Positions 37,792 to 46,936 of a stretch of DNA of 64,000 nucleotides are shown here, in pieces. Under the pieces are notes generated by a model, which had not been told where the DNA came from, made no database searches, and saw nothing but the letters and a program-made list of their open reading frames with translations. Source of the stretch: Planosporangium flavigriseum (GTDB taxonomy: Bacteria > Actinomycetota > Actinomycetes > Mycobacteriales > Micromonosporaceae); contig NZ_JAATVW010000006.1 of the NCBI RefSeq assembly GCF_011947225.1, forward strand, positions 62,001 through 126,000. The letters are read 5' to 3'. Numbering within the stretch: the stretch's first letter is position 1; each line of letters begins with the position of its first letter. A program made the translations under genes and the position numbers.

Positions 37792-39267
37792 TCAGCCGGG
37801 CCATTCGTGGACGGGCAGGTTGGCGTGCATGTTTTCGACATAGCGGCGCAGCATCTCGCGCAGCGCCTCCGGTCGGTCCAGCCGACCCTCCCGCTCGAGG
37901 CGCCGTACGGTGTCCACCTGCCAGCGGGCCCCGTTGCGGCCGGTCACGCAGCGCCCCTCGATGATGCCGAGGAGCCGGTCGCGTTCATCCGGGTCGACGC
38001 CCCACCGGTCGAGCCCCTCGTACGCCAGTGGCAGCAGCGTGCGCAGGACGAGTTCGCTGGCCGGCAGGGTGCCCATGTCGGGCCAGTACAGCCGGGCCTC
38101 CATGCCGTGGCGCGCGCCGCGGTGGAAGTCTTGAGTGGCGGACGCAAACGACATCTGCGTCCAGACCGGCCGCTCGGCCTCCGCGAGCGACCGGACGAGT
38201 CCAAAATAGAACGCCGCGTTGGCGAGCGTGTCGACCACGGTCGGTCCGGCGGGCAGGACCCGGTTCTCCACCCGTACGTGCGGACGGCCCTGGACGACGT
38301 CGTAGACCGGCCGGTTCCAGCGGTACACGGTGCCGTTGTGCAGGCGCAACTCGGCCAACTCCGGGGTGCCGCCGCTGCCCAGCACCTCGACCGGGTCCTC
38401 ATCCTCGATGATCGGCAGCAGGGCGGGGAAGTACCGCACGTTCTCCTCGAACAGGTCGAATATCGAGGTGATCCAGCGCTCACCGAACCACACCCGCGGG
38501 CGTACCCCCTGCTCTTTGAGCTCTTCCGAGCGGGTGTCGGTGGACTGTTCGAACAGCGGGATCCGGGTCTCGCGCCACAGTTCCCTGCCGAACAGGAACG
38601 GCGAGTTTGCGCCGACCGCGAGCTGGACTCCGGCGATGGCCTGCGCGGCGTTCCAGTAGGCGGGGAACTGCTCCGGGCTGACCTGCAGGTGGAACTGTGT
38701 ACTCGTGCAGGCGGCCTCGGGCGCGACGGTATCCGCGGTGGTCGCCAGCCGCTCGACCCCGTCGATCGCGATGTACAGGTCCTCACCGCGGGCCGCGAAG
38801 ATCTGCTCGTTGAGCAGTTCGTAGCGCGCGTTGTCCGACAGCGCGTCGTGGGTCACGTGTTCGGGGCGCAGCGTGGGCAGGATGCCGATCATGACCAGGT
38901 GCGCGCCGACCCGCCGCGCCCGGTCCTCGGCGGCGTTGAGGGTGCTGCGCACCAGCTTCTCGTAGTCGCGCAGGCCGTCCGGCGCCAGCCGCTGCGGGTC
39001 AACGTTGATCTCCACGTTGAACTGGCCGAGCTCGGTCTGGAAGGCCGGGTCGGCGATGGCGCGGAGCACCTCCGCGTTGCGCATCGCCGGTTCGCAGCGC
39101 TCGTCGATCAGGTTCAGCTCGATCTCCAGCCCGGTCATCGGGCGATCGGCCTCGAAGCGCGACTCGCTCAGCATCCGTGCGAAGACGTCCAGGCAGCGGT
39201 GCACCTTCTCCCGGTGCTGCTGCCGGTCCTGGCGGGTGAACTCCCGCAGGTCGACCTCTTGCCCCAT
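37792..39267 (-). CDS. Glutamate–cysteine ligase-family (GCS2-type) protein
   Basis: This 491-residue protein is a GCS2-family carboxylate–amine ligase of the longer type. It has MTGLEIELNLID (metal/ATP glutamates) near residue 45, QFNVEINVDPQRL near 85, TQFHLQVSP near 195 and RVENRVLPAGPTVVDT near 325. ATP-dependent amide-bond formation is expected; glutamate and cysteine as substrates are not assured. It follows a papain-like peptidase gene on the same strand with a 103-base gap. The GCS2-type gene at 11314 is a distant relative. Confidence 0.82.
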   Translation of the reverse strand: MGQEVDLREFTRQDRQQHREKVHRCLDVFARMLSESRFEADRPMTGLEIELNLIDERCEPAMRNAEVLRAIADPAFQTELGQFNVEINVDPQRLAPDGLRDYEKLVRSTLNAAEDRARRVGAHLVMIGILPTLRPEHVTHDALSDNARYELLNEQIFAARGEDLYIAIDGVERLATTADTVAPEAACTSTQFHLQVSPEQFPAYWNAAQAIAGVQLAVGANSPFLFGRELWRETRIPLFEQSTDTRSEELKEQGVRPRVWFGERWITSIFDLFEENVRYFPALLPIIEDEDPVEVLGSGGTPELAELRLHNGTVYRWNRPVYDVVQGRPHVRVENRVLPAGPTVVDTLANAAFYFGLVRSLAEAERPVWTQMSFASATQDFHRGARHGMEARLYWPDMGTLPASELVLRTLLPLAYEGLDRWGVDPDERDRLLGIIEGRCVTGRNGARWQVDTVRRLEREGRLDRPEALREMLRRYVENMHANLPVHEWPG

Positions 39268-39370
39268 CAGGCACGACCCTTCGATCCGTAGTGGCGTCGC
39301 GGTCTCATACCCGGTGGTAGGGGCGGGACAAACCGGGCGGGTGACCGTTAGGCCACCCGCCGGTGAATAC

Positions 39371-40147
39371 TCACGTGACCTGCAGGATCGACCAGAAGTC
39401 GGACGAGAGGCCGCGCTCGGTGAGGTACGCGTACGGCATGGTGAAGTAGCCGTCCTGGCCCCAGCCCGCGCCCCAGGAGTTGCGCACCAGGAACCGTGCG
39501 CTCGCGTCGTCGTAGCCGACGGCGAGGACCGCGTGCCCGCCCAGAGCCTGCTCGTCGGCCTGCGGCATGGGTACGACACCGGTCCGCGCGACGTCCGCGC
39601 TCTCGAAGCTCTCGTACACCCGGAAGCCGAAGACGATCGGGAACCCGGCCGCGAGGCACCCCTTGAGCTGGCTGAGGGTTGGCCGCACGCGCTGGTAGGA
39701 GGTCGCCCGGTTGCCCAGCGCCTCGTCGTAGCAGGGCTGCGGCGGCTTGACGGTGAACCGGGAGATGTCGTACGGCCAGCTCACCTCGGTGCACACGCCC
39801 TGCTTGGCGACGCTCTTGATGCCGTCGCGGATCATCGCGCCGCTGTCGACGTCGACGGTCCCCAGCTTGACGCGCTCGTTGTAGTAGACGAACAGCCGCG
39901 ACGGCATGAAGTCGGCCAGCCCCTGTCTGAGCAGGTCGAACTCGAACGCGGCGGCGATGGCGTTGGCCGTGCAACTGCCGAGGTTGCCCTGGTCGTAGAC
40001 CTCTTTGGGGCACTGGTCCCGTAGGTCGATGGCGGCCGGCAGCGTGGCCAGTACGGGCGGCGGGGCGGAGAAGATGTGGTCCCGCTGGTCGGGCAGGTCC
40101 GGAACCCACCCGTAACGCTGTACCTTGCGAGGGCTCGGTGCGGTCAT
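39371..40147 (-). CDS. Papain-like (C1) cysteine peptidase
   Basis: The 258-residue protein has all catalytic residues of the C1 family: Gln53 and Cys59 in QGNLGSCTANA, His205 in GGHAVLAVGYD and Asn223 in RNSWG. It has no signal peptide and almost no propeptide, so it is a cytoplasmic enzyme that may be made active. It is the first gene of a likely two-gene unit with the downstream ligase. Substrates are unknown. Confidence 0.9.
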   Translation of the reverse strand: MTAPSPRKVQRYGWVPDLPDQRDHIFSAPPPVLATLPAAIDLRDQCPKEVYDQGNLGSCTANAIAAAFEFDLLRQGLADFMPSRLFVYYNERVKLGTVDVDSGAMIRDGIKSVAKQGVCTEVSWPYDISRFTVKPPQPCYDEALGNRATSYQRVRPTLSQLKGCLAAGFPIVFGFRVYESFESADVARTGVVPMPQADEQALGGHAVLAVGYDDASARFLVRNSWGAGWGQDGYFTMPYAYLTERGLSSDFWSILQVT

Positions 40148-40252
40148 GGTCGTCCTGCCTCTCAGCTGGAGAGCGAGTCAGGAGACGACTGTCCGCCCAG
40201 GTAGACGCCCCTGGAAGGCAACTGTCCCGAACCGGACCGTTCCCCACCCGTC

Positions 40253-40330
40253 CCCATGATCACCGAGAGTTGTGAGCGTTACGGCGCGTTACGGCGCGTT
40301 TCAGCGCCCCGAACTCTCGGTGATCATGGG
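40253..40330. terminator. Long-stem terminator with repeat-containing loop
   Basis: CCCATGATCACCGAGAGTT pairs exactly with its reverse complement ending at 40330, a 19-bp stem. The loop contains the tandem unit GCGTTACGGC twice. It lies between two genes of the same strand and downstream of the MFS pump gene, so it probably ends that transcript. Confidence 0.82.
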
Positions 40331-40337
40331 TGGGGAT

Positions 40338-41924
40338 TTACGGGCGGGGTGCCGCCGGCACGGCCTCGGTCGCGGCCGGCGCCGCAGAGTCGCCGGGGCC
40401 GCCGCGCAGCGGGACCTCCTTGACGAGGATCGCGAGCACCGGGACGACCGCGGCGAAGAGGATCGCCCAGCCGAAGACGCTGGACACCGAGTTCGCCAGC
40501 GACTCCAGGAAGCCGGCCTTGACCGGGCTGGGCAGCGCCTTGAGCGCTGCGGGGTCGAGCCGGGCGCCGGCCTTGGTCAGGGCGGTGCCCGCGGCGCCCA
40601 GCTTGGCGGAGATCTCGGTGGCGAGTTGGTGGTTGAAGACCGCCCCGAACATCGAGACGCCGAACGAGCCGCCGATCGAGCGGAAGAACGTCGCGGTGCT
40701 GCTGGATACGCCGAGGTCCTTCTGCTCGACGCTGTTCTGCGCGATCAGCATCGTGGTCTGCATCAGGAAGCCCATGCCCAGGCCCAGTACGGCGATGAAA
40801 ATGCCGGTCTGCAGGCGGCTGGTGTGGACGTCCTGCAGCGACAGCAGCCACATGCCAACCGCCATGCCGACGCCGCCGATGATCGGGAAGATCTTGTACC
40901 GGCCGGTCTGGGTGATGATCCGCCCGACGAACAGCGACACCACCATCGCGGCCGCCATCATCGGCAGCAGGAGGAGGCCGGAGTTGGTGGCCGAGGCGCC
41001 CTGCACGGTCTGCTGGAACAGCGGCAGGAAGTTGATCGCGCCGAACATCGCGAAGCCGAGCAGGAAACCGATCGCCGAGATGAGGCTGAAGTTGCGGTTG
41101 GCGAACAGATTCAGGGGCAGGACCGGCTCCGGTGCGCGCCGCTCGACGACCACGAAGGCGGCCAGCGACACCGCGGCGAGCGCCGCGAGGCCGAGGATCT
41201 GGGCCGAGCCCCAGGCGTACTCGTTGCCGCCCCACGTGGTGATCAGTACCAGGGCGGTGATGCCCACGGCGAGCAGGCCGGCGCCGAGCCAGTCGATGCG
41301 GTGCTCCGTGCGGTACTTCGGCAGGTGGAGCTTTGCGATGAGCAGCGGTATGGCGATCGCGCCGACCGGCAGATTGATGTAGAACGCCCAGCGCCAGCTG
41401 AGATGGTCGGTGATGAAGCCGCCGACGAGCGGTCCGGCGATCATCGCCAGCGACATGACGGCGGCCATGATGCCCTGGTAGCGCCCCCGCTCCCGAGGTG
41501 GCACGAGGTCACCGATGATCGCGAACGCGTTGACCATGAGGCCACCGGCGCCCAGGCCCTGCAGCGCCCGGAACGCGATGAGCTCGGTCATGCCGTCGTG
41601 CACGCCGCCGAGCAGCTCCGAGCCGGCCATCCCGCACAGGGCCGAACCCACCATGAAGATCGCGATGGAGACGAGGAAGATCGTCTTCCGCCCGTACAGG
41701 TCGCCGATCTTTCCCCAGAGCGGCGTCGATACCGTTGTGCCCAGGACATACGCCGTCACGACCCAGGACAGGTGTGTCAGGCCGCCCAGCTCGCCGACGA
41801 TCCGTGGCATCGCGGTACCAACGATCATGTTGTCGAGCATGGCGAGCAGCATGGCCAGTAACAGGCCGGGTAACACCACCATGACCTCGCGCCGGCGTCC
41901 TGGCGGGGCCTCAGATGTGGACAC
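40338..41924 (-). CDS. MFS DHA2-family multidrug efflux transporter
   Basis: This 528-residue protein has 14 predicted transmembrane helices and the DHA2 (EmrB/QacA) motifs: LDNMIVGTAMPRIVGELG in helix 1, GKIGDLYGRKTIFLV in loop 2–3 and motif C (IAGPLVGGF). It likely extrudes drugs with proton influx. The GTG start has AAGGGGGAG upstream. A divergent TetR gene and two operator-like palindromes lie between them, so substrate-induced expression is expected. Confidence 0.93.
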   Translation of the reverse strand: MSTSEAPPGRRREVMVVLPGLLLAMLLAMLDNMIVGTAMPRIVGELGGLTHLSWVVTAYVLGTTVSTPLWGKIGDLYGRKTIFLVSIAIFMVGSALCGMAGSELLGGVHDGMTELIAFRALQGLGAGGLMVNAFAIIGDLVPPRERGRYQGIMAAVMSLAMIAGPLVGGFITDHLSWRWAFYINLPVGAIAIPLLIAKLHLPKYRTEHRIDWLGAGLLAVGITALVLITTWGGNEYAWGSAQILGLAALAAVSLAAFVVVERRAPEPVLPLNLFANRNFSLISAIGFLLGFAMFGAINFLPLFQQTVQGASATNSGLLLLPMMAAAMVVSLFVGRIITQTGRYKIFPIIGGVGMAVGMWLLSLQDVHTSRLQTGIFIAVLGLGMGFLMQTTMLIAQNSVEQKDLGVSSSTATFFRSIGGSFGVSMFGAVFNHQLATEISAKLGAAGTALTKAGARLDPAALKALPSPVKAGFLESLANSVSSVFGWAILFAAVVPVLAILVKEVPLRGGPGDSAAPAATEAVPAAPRP

Positions 41925-41959
41925 GGATACGCTCCCCCTTGATCAAGTAAGCCGACTTC

Positions 41960-42018
41960 CTAGCCGGCCGGCTAGTAGCGCCAGTGGACGGTAGGTTTGT
42001 TACTAGCCGGCCGTCAAG
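41960..42018. promoter_or_regulatory. Two TetR operator sites between pump and regulator
   Basis: CTAGCCGGCCGGCTAG at 41960–41975 is a perfect 16-bp palindrome. A second copy at 42003–42018 differs at two bases. Their centres are 43 bp apart, close to four helix turns. The second lies between TTGTTA (41997) and TAAGTA (42019), a possible promoter for tetR, so binding should block the regulator's own transcription. Confidence 0.72.
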
Positions 42019-42047
42019 TAAGTAAACAAGGAGAGCGCGAGCCAGTC

Positions 42048-42599
42048 ATGAAAGAGACCGCCGACACGCGTACGCGGATCCAGGATGTCGCCCTGGAACT
42101 GTTCACCGAGCAGGGGTACGAGGCGACGTCACTGCGCGAGATCGCCGAGCGGCTCGGGGTCACCAAGGCGGCGCTCTACTACCACTTCAAGACCAAGGAA
42201 GACATCGTCACCAGCATGTTCGAAAGCCGGGTGGCGGTGATGGACGAGCTCATCGCGTGGGGGCAGGCGCAGCCGAAGACGCCGGAGACCAGGCGGGAGT
42301 TCGTCCGGCGCTACGCGGCCGACCTGCAGAAGGGTCGGCACCACCAGACGATGCGCTTCTTCGAACGCAACCAGACCGCGATGCGCGACAACCCGGCCGG
42401 CGAGAAGGTGCGCGAGCGGATGGCGGCGATGCTCGACATCCTCACCGACAAGGACGCCCCGCTGACCGACCAGTTGCGGAGCGCACTGGCCATCTTCGCC
42501 ATGCACGCGACGTGGTTCGTCTTCCGGCAACCGGAGGTCACCGACGAGCAGCGCCAGGAGGCCGGCCTGCAGGTGGCGCTGGAAATGATCGGCGATTGA
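42048..42599 (+). CDS. TetR-family regulator
   Basis: The 183-residue protein has an N-terminal TetR helix-turn-helix (TRTRIQDVALELFTEQGYEATSLREIAERLGVTKAALYYHF) and a helical ligand domain. ATG 42048 has AAGGAG in range. It is divergent from the DHA2 pump and most likely represses both genes through the palindromes in between. The inducer is unknown. Confidence 0.93.
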   Translation: MKETADTRTRIQDVALELFTEQGYEATSLREIAERLGVTKAALYYHFKTKEDIVTSMFESRVAVMDELIAWGQAQPKTPETRREFVRRYAADLQKGRHHQTMRFFERNQTAMRDNPAGEKVRERMAAMLDILTDKDAPLTDQLRSALAIFAMHATWFVFRQPEVTDEQRQEAGLQVALEMIGD

Positions 42600-42681
42600 C
42601 CCGAGCCGAGAGCTACCCCGATCGGCGAGCGACGCCGTAGCGTCGGACGTGGATGCCCGCAGCGCTGGCGAGGAGCGGGAG

Positions 42682-43308
42682 ATGAACGGGTGGACCCCCG
42701 AAGAGCCGCCGGGCCGCTGGAACGTGCCGCCCGGACGGCCGGTGCCGCAGCCGTCGGTGCCCCCGACCGATCCCGGGATGGCGCCGTGGATGGAGGAGCG
42801 GATGTTCGCACAGCGCATCGTGCTCCTGCAGGGGCCGGTCGGCGCGGCGGCGGCGAACCGGGCGGCGGCCACGCTGCTCACCTTGGACGGTTTGGGTGCC
42901 GAGCCGGTGCGGTTGCACCTCAACACCCCGAGCGGGGAGCTCTCGGCGGTGTTCGCCGTCGTCGACGCGATAGACGTCATGCGGACGCCGGTCCATGCGA
43001 CGGTCATCGGTGAGCTGGGTGGGGCGGCGGTCGGGGTGTACGCGGCGGCGAACCGGCGGCTGGCGTACCCGCACGCCCGGTTCCGCCTGGTCGAGCCCGC
43101 CTCCGAGGGGGTGAACGGGACCGCCGACGAGGTCGCGGCGGCCGCCGGTCGTTACCTGAGAGCGCTGGAAGACCTGGTGGTACGGGTGGTTCAGGCGACC
43201 GGGCGGCCGCGCAGCCGGGTGGAGGACGACTTCAGCGTGGGCCGGGTCATGAGCGCGGTGGAGGCCCACGAATACGGCCTGGTCGACGAGATCGTGCCGC
43301 AGCGCTAG
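42682..43308 (+). CDS. ClpP-like protein lacking catalytic Ser and His
   Basis: The 208-residue protein follows the ClpP fold from about residue 45: RIVLLQGPV, LHLNTPSGELSAVFAVVDAI, IGELGGAAVGVYAAANRRLAYPHARFRLVEP and FSVGRVMSAVEAHEYGLVDEI. In true ClpP the nucleophile Ser sits in GMAAS and the His in IMIHQP; here those places hold Gly and Val. It is therefore unlikely to be a protease. It could form inactive subunits in a Clp complex or bind other partners. ATG 42682 has AGGAG six bases upstream. The N-terminal 40 residues are Pro-rich. Confidence 0.85.
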   Translation: MNGWTPEEPPGRWNVPPGRPVPQPSVPPTDPGMAPWMEERMFAQRIVLLQGPVGAAAANRAAATLLTLDGLGAEPVRLHLNTPSGELSAVFAVVDAIDVMRTPVHATVIGELGGAAVGVYAAANRRLAYPHARFRLVEPASEGVNGTADEVAAAAGRYLRALEDLVVRVVQATGRPRSRVEDDFSVGRVMSAVEAHEYGLVDEIVPQR

Positions 43309-43748
43309 TGCGAGAGCGCGATCGTGAGGTGCACCCGCGTGCCCCGCGGTCCAGTCGTGATCGTGACGTTGTCGCAGAGCCGGTGCGCCAACCACAGGCC
43401 CCGGCCGTTCAGCGCGAACGGCGACGGCAGGAGATGGCCGTCGATCTGCGCCGCCGGAATGCCGGGCCCTTCGTCGGCAACCTCGCACAGCAGCGTCTGG
43501 TCCTGGAGCCACAGGGTCAGCACGCCCGAGCCGCCAGCATGGCGCACGACGTTGGTCATCATCTCGTTGACGGCGAGGACGAAGTCGTCCAGACGCTGGC
43601 CGGCCAGGCCGGCGCGGCCGGCGAGGCGGGCGACGGCGTGCCGCACGGAGGTGATGAGGCGATGGTCGAACAACTCGGAGAGCAGGGCCGTCGGTCGTCC
43701 CGCGGACCGGGCGTCGCTAGCCATGGTCGAGGCCGACCCACAGGGCAC
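43305..43748 (-). CDS. RsbW-like ATP-binding regulator (HATPase)
   Basis: This 147-residue protein is a small GHKL ATPase of the anti-sigma-factor kinase group: N-box VNEMMTNVVRHAGGSG, EVADEGPGIP and GRGLWLAHRLCD. It likely phosphorylates a STAS protein; candidates in the window are at 16123 and 36101. The start is uncertain: GTG 43748 or ATG 43724, neither with a clear ribosome site. No sigma factor gene is adjacent. Confidence 0.85.
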   Translation of the reverse strand: MPCGSASTMASDARSAGRPTALLSELFDHRLITSVRHAVARLAGRAGLAGQRLDDFVLAVNEMMTNVVRHAGGSGVLTLWLQDQTLLCEVADEGPGIPAAQIDGHLLPSPFALNGRGLWLAHRLCDNVTITTGPRGTRVHLTIALSH

Positions 43749-43883
43749 GTCGCCGTGCGAAGGAGGTGTCGGTGTTCACCACGCACCGGTCCTTCCGCTT
43801 GAGACGACGACGCCTGCGAGAGTACGCCGAGCCGGGTGCAATCGCAGCTACCGGTACGGAGGTCGCGCGACGCGCGGTGTGAT

Positions 43884-44186
43884 CTATGCCCGCGGAGTCT
43901 CCCGGATGGTGAACCCGGACAGGCCCTCGGGCTGCTCGTCGTGGATGTCCAGGTGGGCGACGGTCGCCTGCTCCGGCCCGTGCCGGGCCCAGTCCACGAG
44001 CCGCTGGACCGGACCGTCCGCTCCCTCGAAGACCGCCTCGACCCGGCGGTCCGGCAGGTTGCGCACCCAGCCCACGACGCCCTGCGCGAGCGCGACCCGC
44101 CGGCAGGTGTCTCGGAAGAAGACGCCCTGGACGGTGCCCGAAACCACGACCCGCTTGCGGACCACAGTCGGAGCCTCCACGGTCAC
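43884..44186 (-). CDS. acyP: Acylphosphatase
   Basis: The 100-residue protein has the acylphosphatase signature: catalytic Arg in VQGVFFRDTCRR and Asn in GWVRNLPDRRVEAVFEG. It hydrolyses acyl phosphates. The start at GTG 44186 fits the family length; the upstream frame is a shadow. It lies just downstream of the proline-rich repeat gene on the same strand. Confidence 0.93.
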   Translation of the reverse strand: MTVEAPTVVRKRVVVSGTVQGVFFRDTCRRVALAQGVVGWVRNLPDRRVEAVFEGADGPVQRLVDWARHGPEQATVAHLDIHDEQPEGLSGFTIRETPRA

Positions 44187-44217
44187 TCGTCGTCCACGCG
44201 GATTCCGGCCGGGCGCT

Positions 44218-46641
44218 CTACGAGGCGCTGGGGCGTGAGCCGGCCGGCTCCTCGTCCCACGCGCGGGCCTTGCGGATCTCATCGAAGAACCCGAGCAGCC
44301 GGTTGAGCTCCGACGCGTCCGACGCTGTGGCCTTTTCCTCGTCGCGGACGGCGCGGCCGCCCTTCCCGGACGCGGTCCGGTGCGAGCGGATCTCAGTGCG
44401 CTGCAGCAGCTCCTGCGAATCGTCTATCTTCCGCTCCGCCGGCGGCTCGGGGGCGGGCGGCGCCGGCGGAGCCGGCCGGCGACCAGGCTGTGGCATCGGC
44501 GGCCCAGCCGGCTGGGGGAACGGCTGGCGGGCAGCGCGTACCGGCTGCGGCTGGTTGCCGAGGTGCGCGGGCGGCGGTGCGATCGGCGTCCCGGGTGGCA
44601 GCAGCGGCTGCCGCGTGGCCGGGTAGGGCGCGCGTGCCGGCGGCTGGGTCGGGCGCGTCATCGACGGTGTACCGGGCTGGCGGACCGGGCGCGTCGCGGG
44701 TGGGAACGCGGCCGGTGACACCGGCGCCGGCGGCATGGCGGGCAGCGCGGGCTGGCGGGCGGCGTGTGCCGGTGGCGGCACCGGGGCTGGCAAGACCGGC
44801 GTAGGCGCCGGAGGCGTCATCGGAGCCATCGGCGGCGCCGCGGCCGGCGGCGAACTCGACTGCCGGACGCCCTGCGCCGAGGACGGGAACGGCAGCCGGC
44901 CCGACGGGGGAGCGGCGTGCTGCGCCGCTGGCTGCTGGACCGCGGGGTGGGGCGGGTACGGCGTGGGCTGCCGGACGGCCGGGTGCGGCGGGTACGGGGT
45001 GGGCTCGCGGAGCGCCGGCGGGGTGGCGTCGGGCGCGGCGTGTGCCGGCTGCCGGACCGCGGGGTGGGGTGGGTACGGGGTGGGTTCGCGCAGTGCCGGG
45101 TGGGGTGGGTACGGGGTGGGTTCACGCAGCGCCGGGTGGGGTGGGTACGGGGTGGGTTCACGCAGCGCCGGCTGGGGTGGGTACGGGGTGGGTTCGCGCA
45201 GCGCCGGCTGGGGTGGGTACGGGGTGGGTTCGCGCAGCGCCGGGTGTGGTGGGTACGGGGTGGGTTCGCGCAGGGCCGGCTGGGTCAGGCGCGCCGACTC
45301 GCTCGCGGCGCGGGCGCGCCGGCGGCCGCCGGCGGAGACGATTTGGACCTTCCCCTCGCCGGGCAACTGCTCGGCCAGCGCGGCCGCAAGGTTCGTGATC
45401 TCGTCGCCGGCGCCGCGGGGCACCGCGAACCGGATCCGGGCGCGCGCGTCAGCGGGGAGCTGGTCCAGCAGCGCGGCGAGCAGCGCGCCGGGCGGCGGCG
45501 GGTACGCGCCTGAGGGCGTACCCAGCACGATGGCGCACTCGTCGACGTCGAGCGGCAGGCCGCGCGCCCACTCGGCCGGGTCGGCCGAGTGGGCCGGGCG
45601 GATCCACAGCCCCGCCTCGATCACCTCGGCGGCCCAGCCGGAGCCGAGCGCGTACGTGGCCGGGGCGATCGGCTCGGCCAGCATCTCGGGTGCCGGGTTG
45701 ACCCAGTCCGCCGGCTCGACGGACTCGGTACGCGGGTTGCAGCTCAGCTCGCGGACGAACGGTCGCCAGCGCGGCCGGCCCTCGCAGTCGACGGTGACGA
45801 GGGCCCGCTGCCCCCCCGACCCGTACAGCGGCAGGCCGGCGCGGGTCCGCGTGGGCGCCCCGAGCAGGGACGCCGCGACCTCGCCGAGCCGGCCGTCGGC
45901 CACCGGATCCGGCCCGTACGGCGTGAAGACGAGCCGTTCGGCGGTCCGGCGGGGCAGGATGGCCAGCGCGCGGGCCAGCTCCTCACGCTGCAGGGGCTCC
46001 TCGTCGGGGTGCGAGACGACGAGCGCCGGATTGTCCGGATCGACCGGCACGGAGAAGACGAGGTCGGTCATGCTGCGGTAACCGGCACGGTGCAGCCACA
46101 GCCCGGCGGGTACCTGGTCCACGACCAGGCCGTTTCCCAGGTCGCCGACCTCGCCCAGGTCGGCGTCCCACTGGGGCACCGGGTAGCGCCAGCCGACGCG
46201 CGACGGGGCGCTGCCGGGAGCGAACCGCCACCAGCCGCCGGGTCGCTGGGCGCCGCGGCCGGCCGCCGCGAACAGGGAGCCGCCGGGAACGCCGAGCAGG
46301 GGGCCGGCCGGGGCGATGACCTCGAGGCCGAGCCGCGTCGCGAGTTGGTACGCCGGGGCTGGGCGGTCGTCGTGCAGGCAGCCGCTGTTCCACGCGACGA
46401 GGCGCACCCGGTTGCACCGCGGCGGCAGGTGCTCGGCCAGCACATCGGCGAGCTCGTTCATCATCGCCGGGAGTAACCGGAGGGTGTGCGAGGTGACCAC
46501 GACGGGCAGCTCGGAGCCGCCGGAGGCGTTCGCGACCAGTGCGGTCATGCCGGCCCCGGGCTCCGGTCCGGAGTGCACCATCGCGCAGCCGGACACCCAC
46601 GTGAGGCGCATGTCCGGCCAGTGCCGGAGGCTTAGCTGCAC
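44218..46641 (-). CDS. Large proline-rich protein with ALREPTPYPPHP repeats
   Basis: This protein of about 807 residues has a folded N-terminal part (about 1–430, with no family I know; motifs such as VVVTSHTLRLLPAMMNELADVL and LVAWNSGC) followed by at least nine 12-residue repeats of ALREPTPYPPHP type (about 452–570), a Pro/Ala-rich stretch, and a charged C-terminus. GTG 46641 is favoured: GGAGGG lies 11 bases before it; other starts at 46653 and 46611 are possible. No signal peptide is seen. It may be an actinobacteria-specific cytoplasmic scaffold; function unknown. Confidence 0.65.
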   Translation of the reverse strand: MQLSLRHWPDMRLTWVSGCAMVHSGPEPGAGMTALVANASGGSELPVVVTSHTLRLLPAMMNELADVLAEHLPPRCNRVRLVAWNSGCLHDDRPAPAYQLATRLGLEVIAPAGPLLGVPGGSLFAAAGRGAQRPGGWWRFAPGSAPSRVGWRYPVPQWDADLGEVGDLGNGLVVDQVPAGLWLHRAGYRSMTDLVFSVPVDPDNPALVVSHPDEEPLQREELARALAILPRRTAERLVFTPYGPDPVADGRLGEVAASLLGAPTRTRAGLPLYGSGGQRALVTVDCEGRPRWRPFVRELSCNPRTESVEPADWVNPAPEMLAEPIAPATYALGSGWAAEVIEAGLWIRPAHSADPAEWARGLPLDVDECAIVLGTPSGAYPPPPGALLAALLDQLPADARARIRFAVPRGAGDEITNLAAALAEQLPGEGKVQIVSAGGRRRARAASESARLTQPALREPTPYPPHPALREPTPYPPQPALREPTPYPPQPALREPTPYPPHPALREPTPYPPHPALREPTPYPPHPAVRQPAHAAPDATPPALREPTPYPPHPAVRQPTPYPPHPAVQQPAAQHAAPPSGRLPFPSSAQGVRQSSSPPAAAPPMAPMTPPAPTPVLPAPVPPPAHAARQPALPAMPPAPVSPAAFPPATRPVRQPGTPSMTRPTQPPARAPYPATRQPLLPPGTPIAPPPAHLGNQPQPVRAARQPFPQPAGPPMPQPGRRPAPPAPPAPEPPAERKIDDSQELLQRTEIRSHRTASGKGGRAVRDEEKATASDASELNRLLGFFDEIRKARAWDEEPAGSRPSAS
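44935..45281 (-). repeat. 36-bp tandem repeats in the proline-rich gene
   Basis: Six back-to-back 36-base units and several degenerate ones encode ALREPTPYPPHP or its Gln and AVRQ variants. The period keeps the frame. Confidence 0.88.
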
Positions 46642-46936
46642 TGAAAAGGTCACCCTCCGTGAGGACGTTCCGGCGGTGGTGCGTCGGCGAGCATACCGCA
46701 AATTTGCGGGCCGGCCGCGTCAGCGCACCCTATGGACAATTCGCGTGTCTCTAGCCCGGCGCAACCCGTGATGGACGATTCCGGTTCGTCACCTGGGTCG
46801 GTAGCGCAGCGTGTACCTATCGCATACGCCGCGACGACGGTCGTTCGTAGACGCTCCCGGCAGACGCTCCCGCCTGGAGCCGAAAGTCGGTCCATGATCA
46901 TGTTTTCGCGCGGCGTGCCGGTGGTAGTGATGTTGC

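Noticed and set aside
44935-45281. CRISPR-like repeats
   Set aside because: The 36-bp units are directly tandem with no spacers and encode a protein repeat.
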